Position numbers and translations under genes: made by a program
In this document: positions 1 to 7,937 of the stretch, in pieces
Numbering within the stretch: the first letter of the stretch is position 1
Layout: each line of letters starts with the position of its first letter
The notes under the pieces: model-generated
Database searches by the model: none
What the model was told of the DNA's origin: nothing
Seen by the model: only the letters and a program-made list of their open reading frames with translations
NCBI GenBank assembly: GCA_028819255.1
Contig: JAPPMB010000159.1
Span: 1-51,795 of the forward strand
Length of the DNA: 51,795 nucleotides
DNA from: Bryobacterales bacterium
GTDB lineage: Bacteria; Acidobacteriota; Terriglobia; Bryobacterales; UBA6623
Direction: 5' to 3'

Positions 1-373
1 CCTCGTGCGCGATCTCTCTCAGCGCGCTGTGCGCGCGCCCTGTGGTCCTGTGCCTCCGTGTGCCGAGCCACATTGTTTCGGCAGTAGGGCCCTGTTTTTT
101 CTCGAATTGCTCGGACGCCCCAACACACTCCCCCTTCGCAAGCCAGCTGCACTGCGGCGCCGGCACCGCGAGAGCGCGCTCCAGGCCGCAACCCCAGGCG
201 ATGCTTCAGGGGAACCTCAAGTGATGCTTCAGGAAATGGCGGGGCCGGAGGGCCCGGCCCTCCCCGCGCGCCCGGCCCGGGCGCGCTCTGCAGCGTCCCT
301 GCCCTCGCCGCCAAACCCCGGTTCCGCTGCACCCCTGTGCTTCCGCGACAAGAAACATACACAGCTTTCTTGA

Positions 374-490
374 CAAGTACCGGTTGGCCTGTTTGCCGAT
401 GCAGACTACGACGAGGCCGAAGTGGGGTTCGGGCCCGGCGATCGGCTCTACCTCTACTCGGACGGCGTGACAGACACCATGAACGAGCAC
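374..490 (+). pseudogene. Fragment of a SpoIIE/PP2C-type (RsbU-like) serine phosphatase
   Basis: Reading from 374 after a TGA at 371-373, about 39 codons match the C-terminal signature of SpoIIE/RsbU phosphatases: PVGLFADADYDEAEV followed by GPGDRLYLYSDGVTD. In the family this is the 'PLGLF...pGD.L.lYTDGvtEa' stretch that carries a metal-binding Asp near the end of the catalytic domain. The upstream catalytic domain is absent and the reading frame degenerates right after the DGVTD motif into Pro/Arg-rich sequence. There is no start codon or ribosome site in a sensible place. This is a relic of a partner-switching phosphatase gene, not a working gene. The motif match is strong; the exact ends of the fragment are uncertain. 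Confidence 0.7.
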
Positions 491-1504
491 CCACGCCGAA
501 GTGGAGCATTTCCTCCGCAGACCGGACGGCGGCCCTTCCCGCCGGAGACGGAATCGCAGGAGTCGTCCGCAAGGGGGCTCAGCACAACCGACGGCCTCGG
601 TTCTACCTGAATCTCCCGTTCTGGTCGCGAGGGAAAAGGCGACCTGGAATCGATTGCAGGCAGGGCAGCGGGAACAGTCAAGGCCGATGCCCTGCACTGT
701 CAGGGATCCGGGTCCGTGCGCATCGTATCCGATCGGACCCGTGCCGGTTGCGGTCCCGCCGCTTCCGGCCGTCTGGACAGCGGCCGCGCCGGGAATTCCG
801 CAACTGTGACGCCCGTGGAGACAGGCACCGGTCTGGCGTGCAGCGGCTTCAAGCGAGCGGGTGGGCACCCGCTGACGAGCAGCGGCAACGGGCGCAGACT
901 GGGTGTTCGAAAGCGCTTGGCTCCTGACCGAGGGCGATGCGGGATCTTTCCGGGATCGGGCCAGCCGCCGAAACTGTGCCAGAATGCTCCCATGCTCCGA
1001 CCTGCCGGACGGTGCCAGCGACGAGTCCCGCAGTCCACGACTCCGGGGGAATGGCTGGAACGGGGAATGCTTGCAGCCAGCCAGCCAACGCCCTGCGCCT
1101 GGTTGAGGCGTGGCTCTCACCGCAGGGGGCTACCCGATCTGGCCGAGCGCGTCCTAACGAAGACACGCCCTGTGTTCAGCAGAGTCCCGGCAGTCAGGAA
1201 TGGGAATGGCGTTGACAACTCGACCAGGCATGTCTTGATCGTTTCGACGGAGTACGGCGCACCTCGGGAGCGTGCTGAAGCAAGGAACTCCAAGGGCAAG
1301 GCGATGTCTCGCTCGACCGCATCTTTCTGGAAGAGTGCGAGTCGGGCAACGCGACACCCGGCGCTGCCGGGGGTGCCCAGTTGGGTGGCCGTCCGGTCCG
1401 GATACGCGGTCCGCTCAATGGCTCCTAGCTGGGGCACTTCCCTAGATCCCTTTCTGGCGCGACGCGGGAGCTACGTCCACCGGTTGCTTTAGGAGACAAG
1501 ACCA
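491..1504. other. Gene-poor region, apparently eroded DNA
   Basis: About 1 kb with only overlapping Arg/Pro/Ser-rich open frames on both strands and no family I recognise. Together with the phosphatase fragment just before it and similar featureless DNA at 1-373, it looks like decayed coding sequence next to an accessory island. The next gene is preceded at 1493-1499 by AGGAGAC, a usable ribosome binding site, so the region may hold that gene's promoter, but I could not pick one. Confidence 0.4.
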
Positions 1505-4177
1505 ATGGCCGTCGCGCAGTATAAGATGCCCCCCGGCCTGCCGGCCCGATTCTCGGAAACCAAGCAGGGATTCGCAAGTCTGCAGCGGCTGCTAGGTATT
1601 CCCAATCGCCGCGAGTGGCAGGCGATCCTTCATTACGACGAAGTCAAGGTCATCCTCCAGGAGTTGAAGCCGAATCTCCGAGGTCTCAAGTCGTCTGCCC
1701 GGATCGTGCGGTCAGCGGTCACCTACTACGGTAACCCGGAGGGGCGTCGGCTGCAGTTCGGGATCAGTTTTTCCTTTGGCCAGCAGCCGAGGCCGGCATT
1801 TCCCGACCCAAACTCGACGCTGACTCCTTCCCTCGAGTACCAGGCGCTCACCAAGTACAACCCGGATCTGCATGCCAGCGAGCCGAACGACGCCGTCATC
1901 TCCAAGTCCCTGGCAGGAATAACCGACTTCCTGGAGCTGCCCATCGACTACTATTCCCCGTTCAAGGTCTCCGCGTTAGTGACTTGGCCCGACCTGCGCA
2001 ACGACCTGATCGACTGGAAGAACCTGGACGAGGACCGGCAGGCGGACGTCAGCACTGCCACATTCGCTGTGGCTACCGTCCTGGACGACATCCGGTTTCT
2101 GAAGTGGGCTGCCGAACAGGTGGACCAACTCGAAGAGGAGTTCGGGTTTGCCTTGAAACACCTCGATGCCACCTCCGCGGACGCTTTGCAGCCATCCGCG
2201 GCGGATGTCGCCAAGGACGGCTACGAGCGGGTCCTGGACAACTGGGGCCTAGTCTGCGACAGGATCGTAGATATCGCCTCCAGCCTCAAGTCAGGCATAG
2301 CGCATCCCGAGGAAACCAACGAGCTGGTAGAAGCCGTGCATCGGCTCGAGTCTCTCAGCGAGGACGTGGTAGCGGCAGGGGATGCCAGACAGCGCGCTCT
2401 GCTGATTTCCGACCTCTTGGGCGTAGTCGCGGCCTGCGCTGAGGAATTCGACGCAACGTGGCTCGCGGAAATCCAGGATCAGGTCAGAGCCCAGTGGGAA
2501 CTCGCATATGCGACGGCGAAGCATGCTGACAGAACGGAGATCGAGATAGACGTCGATCGACTGGCGTTTTCCCTGAGAGGCGAGGTTCAGGCATGGCGCG
2601 AAGCCCAGAACACGGTGCAGGAGTGCCGCGGGGAGCTCGCATCGTGCCTCAAGGCCGAACACGAAAGTCTCGAAGCGCAACTGGCGGCGGATGCCCGTGA
2701 GTTGGATCTCCACAGCCAGATGGCTGCAGCCATGAGGAACGCCCAAGACGAGAAACTGCGAGTCCTGCAGCTGATCGGACCCTTGCAGTCCGGATTTGAC
2801 CCGGCCAAGGACTACAGCGGCGAGTTGGCAAAGGCGGTCGAGCCGAAGCGAGGCACGTCGGCCCAAGCACCTCGGAACAGCGGTCCTAGCCGCTCGAACA
2901 AGACCCGAGGGCGCAAGGACGGCGATGGGAGTGGGGTCGTCGGTGCAACGGGCAGGGCACTCCATGCAGGCGATCGGCCCCCCAGAGGGGCCGCGGACAA
3001 CGGCGGACTACGAGCAGGGAAGAGCCCCAGGAGCGAAGGCCGGAAAGGACGGCGATCGGGCCATGGCGTCCGGGACGCAAGCGGCGGCGGTCCCGGTTCC
3101 CGGCCGGGAGCCAATGCAGCGGCAACTGCGATGGCATTGGAGCGGGGTCGCCCTCCCGAGGGCTCCATCCGATGCACGTGGGACCAGTGGCTGCAGATGG
3201 TCGGCGACCCTCGGCACGATCAACCGATTCCCGCGTGGTCGGCCGGTCAAGTGCCACCCTGCCTAGGTGGCAGCCAGATCCCGGACCCCGTTTCCTTCGC
3301 CACATCGCTCCGGAGCAAACTTGAGGGTGGCTTGTTGGTGCCCGTCGAGGACGGCCTTCGCCGCCTTGCCGATTTCATGGCGACGGATCCCAAGGAGAGC
3401 CGCGCCCCGTGGAAGCCGGTCTACGAGGCCATCCTAGAATACTGCCTCGATGGAAAGCTGAACAGCGAGGATTCCCAGGAAATCGCACTTCCGATGATTC
3501 AGCGGATGCTCGCGTGCGGCCCGACCGAGGCGGAGTATCACACACTGGTCGGTGCAGCGGACCAGCTAACGGAACTTGCTCCGTCGTTCAGGAACGTACT
3601 GTGGTCGTTGGATGTGGCGGACCTGTTTGTCCGCAATCTCAAGCCCGACCAAAGCTACGTGGTGCCATTCTTGTATAAGATCCGGGCCTATGCTGCGGAT
3701 ACCACGCGCGACCTCCCGGCGAAGCACCGGAGAAAGGCTGAGAGCCTTGGGGAGTTTCTGGACCGCTCCGGGGTCGAGCCCGTGAGCGAAACGGCGGATG
3801 TCCGCACGGCGCTGTCTCATGCTCTTCAGGGTAAGAAGATGGTGATCTATACCCTCCATCGATCGACGGCGGTAACGGTCCGGGAGTGGATTCAGGCGAT
3901 CGAGCCTGATGCAAGCATCCGCCTGCTGGACAACAAGGTCTGGGCCGACAGCCTGACCAATCCTGTTCGTCACGCTGACTTCTGCGTCATGGTGAAGAGC
4001 GCCGCAACCCATGCGGTCACAGAGATGATCTCCAGAGTCCGGAACGACGCGGGCAAGCCGTTGATCGTGCCTCCTTCCAAGGGTGTGCATGGCCTGATGC
4101 GGGCCATCTGCGACGCGGTCGGCATCCTCCGCGCGGAGTCGCTCAGTCTGCGCATTCCGCAGCGGCTACCAGCATGA
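1505..4177 (+). CDS. Large protein of unknown function with DUF2325-like C-terminus
   Basis: 890 aa, ATG preceded by AGGAGAC (1493-1499), a good ribosome site. I do not recognise the full protein. Residues 1-200 form a mixed N-terminal region; about 190-430 are strongly helical and acidic (coiled-coil-like, many Glu/Ala/Leu). Residues about 440-545 are a Gly/Arg/Ser-rich, probably disordered linker. About 555-890 is a second folded region. Its end (about 800-880) has a Rossmann-like strand (KKMVIYTLHR), then ADFCVMVKSAATHAVTEMI and a GKPLIVPPS segment. This resembles the DUF2325 pattern 'AD.v....d..SH.....v......gKp.v', where such domains are thought to sense ligands or nucleic acid; that assignment is tentative. 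No signal peptide or membrane helix is seen, so it is cytosolic. It lies 347 bp upstream of an ATPase-nuclease gene on the same strand, which suggests a linked role, possibly defence. Confidence 0.75.
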   Translation: MAVAQYKMPPGLPARFSETKQGFASLQRLLGIPNRREWQAILHYDEVKVILQELKPNLRGLKSSARIVRSAVTYYGNPEGRRLQFGISFSFGQQPRPAFPDPNSTLTPSLEYQALTKYNPDLHASEPNDAVISKSLAGITDFLELPIDYYSPFKVSALVTWPDLRNDLIDWKNLDEDRQADVSTATFAVATVLDDIRFLKWAAEQVDQLEEEFGFALKHLDATSADALQPSAADVAKDGYERVLDNWGLVCDRIVDIASSLKSGIAHPEETNELVEAVHRLESLSEDVVAAGDARQRALLISDLLGVVAACAEEFDATWLAEIQDQVRAQWELAYATAKHADRTEIEIDVDRLAFSLRGEVQAWREAQNTVQECRGELASCLKAEHESLEAQLAADARELDLHSQMAAAMRNAQDEKLRVLQLIGPLQSGFDPAKDYSGELAKAVEPKRGTSAQAPRNSGPSRSNKTRGRKDGDGSGVVGATGRALHAGDRPPRGAADNGGLRAGKSPRSEGRKGRRSGHGVRDASGGGPGSRPGANAAATAMALERGRPPEGSIRCTWDQWLQMVGDPRHDQPIPAWSAGQVPPCLGGSQIPDPVSFATSLRSKLEGGLLVPVEDGLRRLADFMATDPKESRAPWKPVYEAILEYCLDGKLNSEDSQEIALPMIQRMLACGPTEAEYHTLVGAADQLTELAPSFRNVLWSLDVADLFVRNLKPDQSYVVPFLYKIRAYAADTTRDLPAKHRRKAESLGEFLDRSGVEPVSETADVRTALSHALQGKKMVIYTLHRSTAVTVREWIQAIEPDASIRLLDNKVWADSLTNPVRHADFCVMVKSAATHAVTEMISRVRNDAGKPLIVPPSKGVHGLMRAICDAVGILRAESLSLRIPQRLPA

Positions 4178-4524
4178 GGCGGGATCTGCGCATGCGTCGC
4201 AACGGGAACATGGCCGGGAGGCAAGGACAACCTAGGCCCCCGCGGGGATGATTCCCGCCCGAAGGGATCTATTGGGCTCGAACCCACCCTGCGTGCCTGC
4301 TGGACCGCCCGCCCGGTAGGCGCCGTACCGCGGACTGTCAGTCCTTTCCTCACTTGCACGCAGGTGCGGCACTCTACTCAAACCGTCGATTCGGGCCAGA
4401 ATGTGCTCTCCAGAGTCTCGGTGGCAAGTCAACGATTTTCCTTGTCGACCGGACATTGCCGTGCGCCAGGCAGAGTGCGTGCAATACTCGGGATGCGGTG
4501 CGCTACTTCAATACCGAGGGGCCG
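4178..4524. other. Intergenic region between the two accessory genes
   Basis: 347 bp with no gene I can support. An open frame runs through it from 4354 into the next gene, but codons 1-57 of that frame lack family-like sequence, so I treat them as untranslated. The minus strand holds a GGTTCGAGCC stretch reminiscent of a tRNA T-arm, without a matching acceptor or anticodon arm. Confidence 0.35.
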
Positions 4525-6081
4525 ATGAAACCTGCGGAGCACTACTGCATTCCGCCGTTGGATCGAGTCGACTCGGACGAGATCCTGGAGTTGATTCGGC
4601 GGAAGAAGTACATCGTGCTGCACGCGCCCCGCCAGACCGGCAAGACCTCCACCATGCTGGCGCTTGCGCACTGGCTCAACGCAAGCGGGGAGTTCGACTG
4701 CCTCTATATCAATGTCGAAGAAGGGCAGGCATGCAAGGAGAATGTCCCTGAAGTGATCGGCATTTTCCTGGCGGAGGTCGCATTCAGGGCCGCGATCATG
4801 ATGCGGGACGAATCACTGGGGGGCCTTGGCCGCCGGATTCTCGAGCGGGTGCCCCCAGGGACGGCGCTCAAGCAGTTTCTCTCAAGCTGGTCGACAGCGG
4901 CAGGCAAGCCCGTCGTCCTGCTCGTCGACGAGATTGACTCGCTGATCGGCGACTCCCTGATCTCCGTGCTGAGGCAGCTGCGGTCGGGGTACGATCTGCG
5001 CCCCGCAAACTTTCCGCAGAGCGTGATCCTGTGCGGGGTGCGAGACGTGCGGGACTACCGGATTCGCTCCAGCGCAGAGGGGGCGCACGTAACTGGAGGT
5101 AGCGCATTCAATGTCAAGGCCGAAACATTGCGACTGGGCGATTTTTCAAGAGGCGAAGTGACCACATTGCTGGCCCAGCATCTGGCGGAAACGGGCCAGG
5201 AGTTCGAGACCGGCGCAGTCGGGCGCATATGGGATCTCAGTCGGGGCCAGCCTTGGCTGGTCAACGCCTTGGCCTACCAGGCCTGCTTCAAGGAAAAGGC
5301 CGGTCTCGACCGCGGCCGACCCATCTGCGTTGCCGCCATCGACAGGGCCAAGGAGACGCTCATCCGCAAGCGAGTCACGCATCTCGACCAGCTCGCCGAC
5401 AAGCTGCGCGAGGCGCGGGTACGGCGGGTCGTCGAGCCGCTGCTCGCGGGAAGCGAGCGGCCCGGGTTCACCAGCCGCGACCTGGAATACGCCCGCGATC
5501 TCGGTCTGATCGCTCGCCGCGCACCCGTTCGCATCGCCAACCCGATCTACCGCGAGGTGGTTCCGCGTGAGTTGACCTACGCGCTCCAGGAAGGCCTGAA
5601 CCTCGCTCTTGGGCGGTTTCGCGCCAACGGAGGCGCGCTCGACGTGGCGGCGTTGATGGAACGCTTTCAGGAGTTCTTCCGGCGCCACTCGGAGCATTGG
5701 GCACGGCGCTTCGGCTACGACGAGGCCGGGCCGCAGCTGATCCTGCAGGCCTTCCTGCAGCGGGTTGTGAACAGCGGCGGGCAGATCGAACGCGAGTACG
5801 GCCTGGGTCGGCGGCGCACGGACCTGCTGATCCGCTGGCCCCTCTCTGACGGCGCCGAGCTGAACTACGTGATCGAATGCAAGGTGTTGCGTCGGGGTCG
5901 CAGCATGGACCGCGTCGTGAGAGAGGGGATGCGCCAAACCGAGACCTACATGGACGTGTGTGGAGCGGAGTCGGGACACTTGGTAGTGTTCGACATGCGA
6001 CCGGGCAGGTCGTGGGAGCAAAGGGTGTTCCGAAGGGATCCGGAGCCGGGCGGCCTTCCGATCACCGTCTGGGGAATGTGA
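4525..6081 (+). CDS. AAA-type ATPase with C-terminal PD-(D/E)XK nuclease-like domain
   Basis: 518 aa from the ATG at 4525, chosen because GAGGGG lies about 6 bases upstream and homology-like sequence starts there (KPAEHYCIPPLDR). Residues about 10-300 are an AAA-like ATPase of the prokaryotic STAND/archaeal-ATPase kind. Walker A is APRQTGKTS (34-42) and Walker B is VVLLVDEIDSL (130-140), followed by a sensor-like strand VILCGVRD. A helical winged-helix-like region follows. The C-terminus has RRTDLLIRWP and, about 15 residues later, YVIECKVLR, which fits the D...ExK active site of PD-(D/E)XK nucleases (PDDEXK_9-like). In the family such proteins are soluble and often sit in accessory or defence loci; function is mostly unknown. 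It follows the 890-aa gene and ends convergent to the CRTAC1 gene. ATPase and nuclease calls are motif-based; the biological role is inference. Confidence 0.85.
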   Translation: MKPAEHYCIPPLDRVDSDEILELIRRKKYIVLHAPRQTGKTSTMLALAHWLNASGEFDCLYINVEEGQACKENVPEVIGIFLAEVAFRAAIMMRDESLGGLGRRILERVPPGTALKQFLSSWSTAAGKPVVLLVDEIDSLIGDSLISVLRQLRSGYDLRPANFPQSVILCGVRDVRDYRIRSSAEGAHVTGGSAFNVKAETLRLGDFSRGEVTTLLAQHLAETGQEFETGAVGRIWDLSRGQPWLVNALAYQACFKEKAGLDRGRPICVAAIDRAKETLIRKRVTHLDQLADKLREARVRRVVEPLLAGSERPGFTSRDLEYARDLGLIARRAPVRIANPIYREVVPRELTYALQEGLNLALGRFRANGGALDVAALMERFQEFFRRHSEHWARRFGYDEAGPQLILQAFLQRVVNSGGQIEREYGLGRRRTDLLIRWPLSDGAELNYVIECKVLRRGRSMDRVVREGMRQTETYMDVCGAESGHLVVFDMRPGRSWEQRVFRRDPEPGGLPITVWGM

Positions 6082-6133
6082 ACGACGCGGTCGCGGCCGG
6101 CCGCTTCGTTGCGATGTGGCAGCCAAGTGCCGT

Positions 6134-6165
6134 AGCCGACGGCTATCGCCCAGAGACCGTCGGCT
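6134..6165. other. Inverted repeat between convergent genes
   Basis: AGCCGACGG (6134-6142) and CCGTCGGCT (6157-6165) form a perfect 9-bp stem with a 14-nt loop, in the 161-bp gap between two convergent genes. Neither side is followed by a T-run, so it is not a classic Rho-independent terminator, but its placement suits transcription termination or RNA end protection for both transcripts. Confidence 0.4.
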
Positions 6166-6242
6166 GCATCCTGTGGCCGTTCTGCATGCACACGTTCGCG
6201 CGTCAAGGGGGAGGGGCGCTGGTCCGTTGCTTGTCGAGCAAT

Positions 6243-7937
6243 CTACTGAAACGGCTCGCTCACGTCGAGCACCTGCCTTGCCGATATGTCCTCCAGTATC
6301 TGTACGACTCCGCTAGGCCAATGCACCGCGACATCAACGGCGTGAACGGAATCTCCGAGTCCGAAATGCACCCCATCATGGCTGGACGAAGCATACCCGA
6401 CGGCGCTTGTCATGGAGTTGATCTGCCCGCCAATCCGAACTACGGCGCCGATTCCGTCCCGGTTTGAGCGGCTGCCCGACAGTCGGATGTTGAGCCAGCC
6501 GCGGTCCCCGGGACTGATGTTCTCCCACAGTTCGGCCGGCCCCCCCAGAGAAGTGACCACCACATCGACCCTGCCGTCCCGGTTGAAGTCGGCGAACGCG
6601 CACCCCCTGTGGACTTGAGCCGTCCCCGCGAAGCCGGCACCGGCATCACTCGAGTGATCCTGGAATGTGCCGTCGCCCCGATTCGCAAAAACGCTGTTCG
6701 GCTCTCGGTAGGGCGTCGTGTCCTCAAACTCGCCGATGATGTCGTTGACGTGCGAATTCGCTGTGAACAGGTCCTTGAAGCCGTCGTTGTTGAAGTCGTA
6801 GAGTCCGTTGCTCCAGCCGCTGCGACGGTTGGAATTCGCCGCCATGCCCGATGGTCCGGTCGCATCCTCGAAGAACCCGTCGCCGGTGTTGCGGAACAGC
6901 GGGAACGTCTCGGCGATGAGGGCCGTCACGGCGACGTCCGGCAACCCGTCGTTGTCGTAGTCCCGGAAATCCACGCCCATGCTCGCGACCGGGTCGCCGT
7001 GCTGGAGCAGCGCCGTTCCGGAAAACATGCCGGCCTCTTCGAACTCGCCGCCGGCCCGATTCAGGAACAGGAAGTTCGGCAGGTTGTCGTTGGTGACGAG
7101 CGCATCAATCAGCCCGTCCCCGTCCGCATCGGCGAACGCCACGCTCATTCCGCGACCCGGATGGTCGGAGACTCCGGTGCCTTCGCTGACTTCCACGAAC
7201 CGCCCCCTGCCGAGATTCCGGTACAGGCGGTTGGCAATGGGAGTCAGCTGCATCGGGTCGCAGTATGCGCGGAGCCCGCGCTCCGCGTCCCCGCAGAACG
7301 TGTCGAACTCCAGGCTCCAGCGCGCGTAATTGACGACGAACAGATCCAGCAGCCCGTCGTTGTCATAGTCGAACCACCCCGCCGCAACTGACCAGTCCCT
7401 TGCATCGAGGCCCGCAGTCTCGGTCGCGTCTTCGAACGTGCCGTCACCGAGATTCCGGAAAAGCGTGAGGCGGAACACCCCTGCGACAAGCAGGTCGACG
7501 TCTCCGTCGTTGTCGTAGTCGGCCGCCGCCGCTCCCATGTCGTATCCGTGGCCCGACACGCCGGCCTCCTCGGTGACATCGGTGAAACGCATGTCACCGT
7601 CATTGCGGTAGAGACGGTTCCAGAATTCCGGCGATTCCTTCTTCAGGGAGGGAATGCGTGCTCCGTTGGTGAAATATATGTCCGCCAGGCCGTCGCCGTT
7701 GTAGTCGAACGCGGCGACGCCGCCGGCCATCGTCTCGATCATCCTCTTTTCCGGGGTCGGGGCGTTGTGAAGGACGAACGGTATCCCGGACTCCGGTGCG
7801 ACGTCACGGAACCGGATCGGCGCTGGATCCGACGCCGAGCCGGACCGGGGGGAGCCGAGAGTCGCGCCCGCCAACGCAAGCAGAAACGCGAGAGAGGCGC
7901 GGGCCCGGCCGTCGCGGCCTACTCGCTCCTGATCCAT
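6243..7937 (-). CDS. Secreted CRTAC1-family protein (FG-GAP/VCBS repeats + ASPIC/UnbV domain)
   Basis: 564 aa. A hydrophobic N-terminal segment (about residues 14-30, ASLAFLLALAGATLG) indicates Sec export. Residues about 70-480 contain seven FG-GAP/VCBS-type repeats with Ca-binding D-x-[DN]-x-DG loops, for example FDYNGDGLADIYF, ADYDNDGDVDLLV, YDFNNDGFKDLFT and ADFNRDGRVDVVV, expected to build a seven-bladed beta-propeller. Residues about 487-560 are an ASPIC/UnbV domain (WLNIRLSGSRSNRDGIGA, then VHFGLGD and VHWPSGVVQ). The family is extracellular or periplasmic; its biochemical role is not established, and adhesion or glycan binding is often proposed. The ATG overlaps the last 19 bp of the upstream TPR gene, so the two are translationally coupled. 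This pair is common in Acidobacteriota. Confidence 0.92.
   Translation of the reverse strand: MDQERVGRDGRARASLAFLLALAGATLGSPRSGSASDPAPIRFRDVAPESGIPFVLHNAPTPEKRMIETMAGGVAAFDYNGDGLADIYFTNGARIPSLKKESPEFWNRLYRNDGDMRFTDVTEEAGVSGHGYDMGAAAADYDNDGDVDLLVAGVFRLTLFRNLGDGTFEDATETAGLDARDWSVAAGWFDYDNDGLLDLFVVNYARWSLEFDTFCGDAERGLRAYCDPMQLTPIANRLYRNLGRGRFVEVSEGTGVSDHPGRGMSVAFADADGDGLIDALVTNDNLPNFLFLNRAGGEFEEAGMFSGTALLQHGDPVASMGVDFRDYDNDGLPDVAVTALIAETFPLFRNTGDGFFEDATGPSGMAANSNRRSGWSNGLYDFNNDGFKDLFTANSHVNDIIGEFEDTTPYREPNSVFANRGDGTFQDHSSDAGAGFAGTAQVHRGCAFADFNRDGRVDVVVTSLGGPAELWENISPGDRGWLNIRLSGSRSNRDGIGAVVRIGGQINSMTSAVGYASSSHDGVHFGLGDSVHAVDVAVHWPSGVVQILEDISARQVLDVSEPFQ

Noticed and set aside
206..1120. 304-aa minus-strand open frame
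   Set aside because: Arg/Pro/Ser-rich with no recognisable motif, no ribosome site, and overlapping equally open frames on the plus strand; typical of high-GC non-coding DNA.
4260..4330. tRNA-like stretch on the minus strand (GGTTCGAGCC T-arm motif)
   Set aside because: The T-stem does not pair across five bases and no acceptor, D or anticodon arm can be folded around it.
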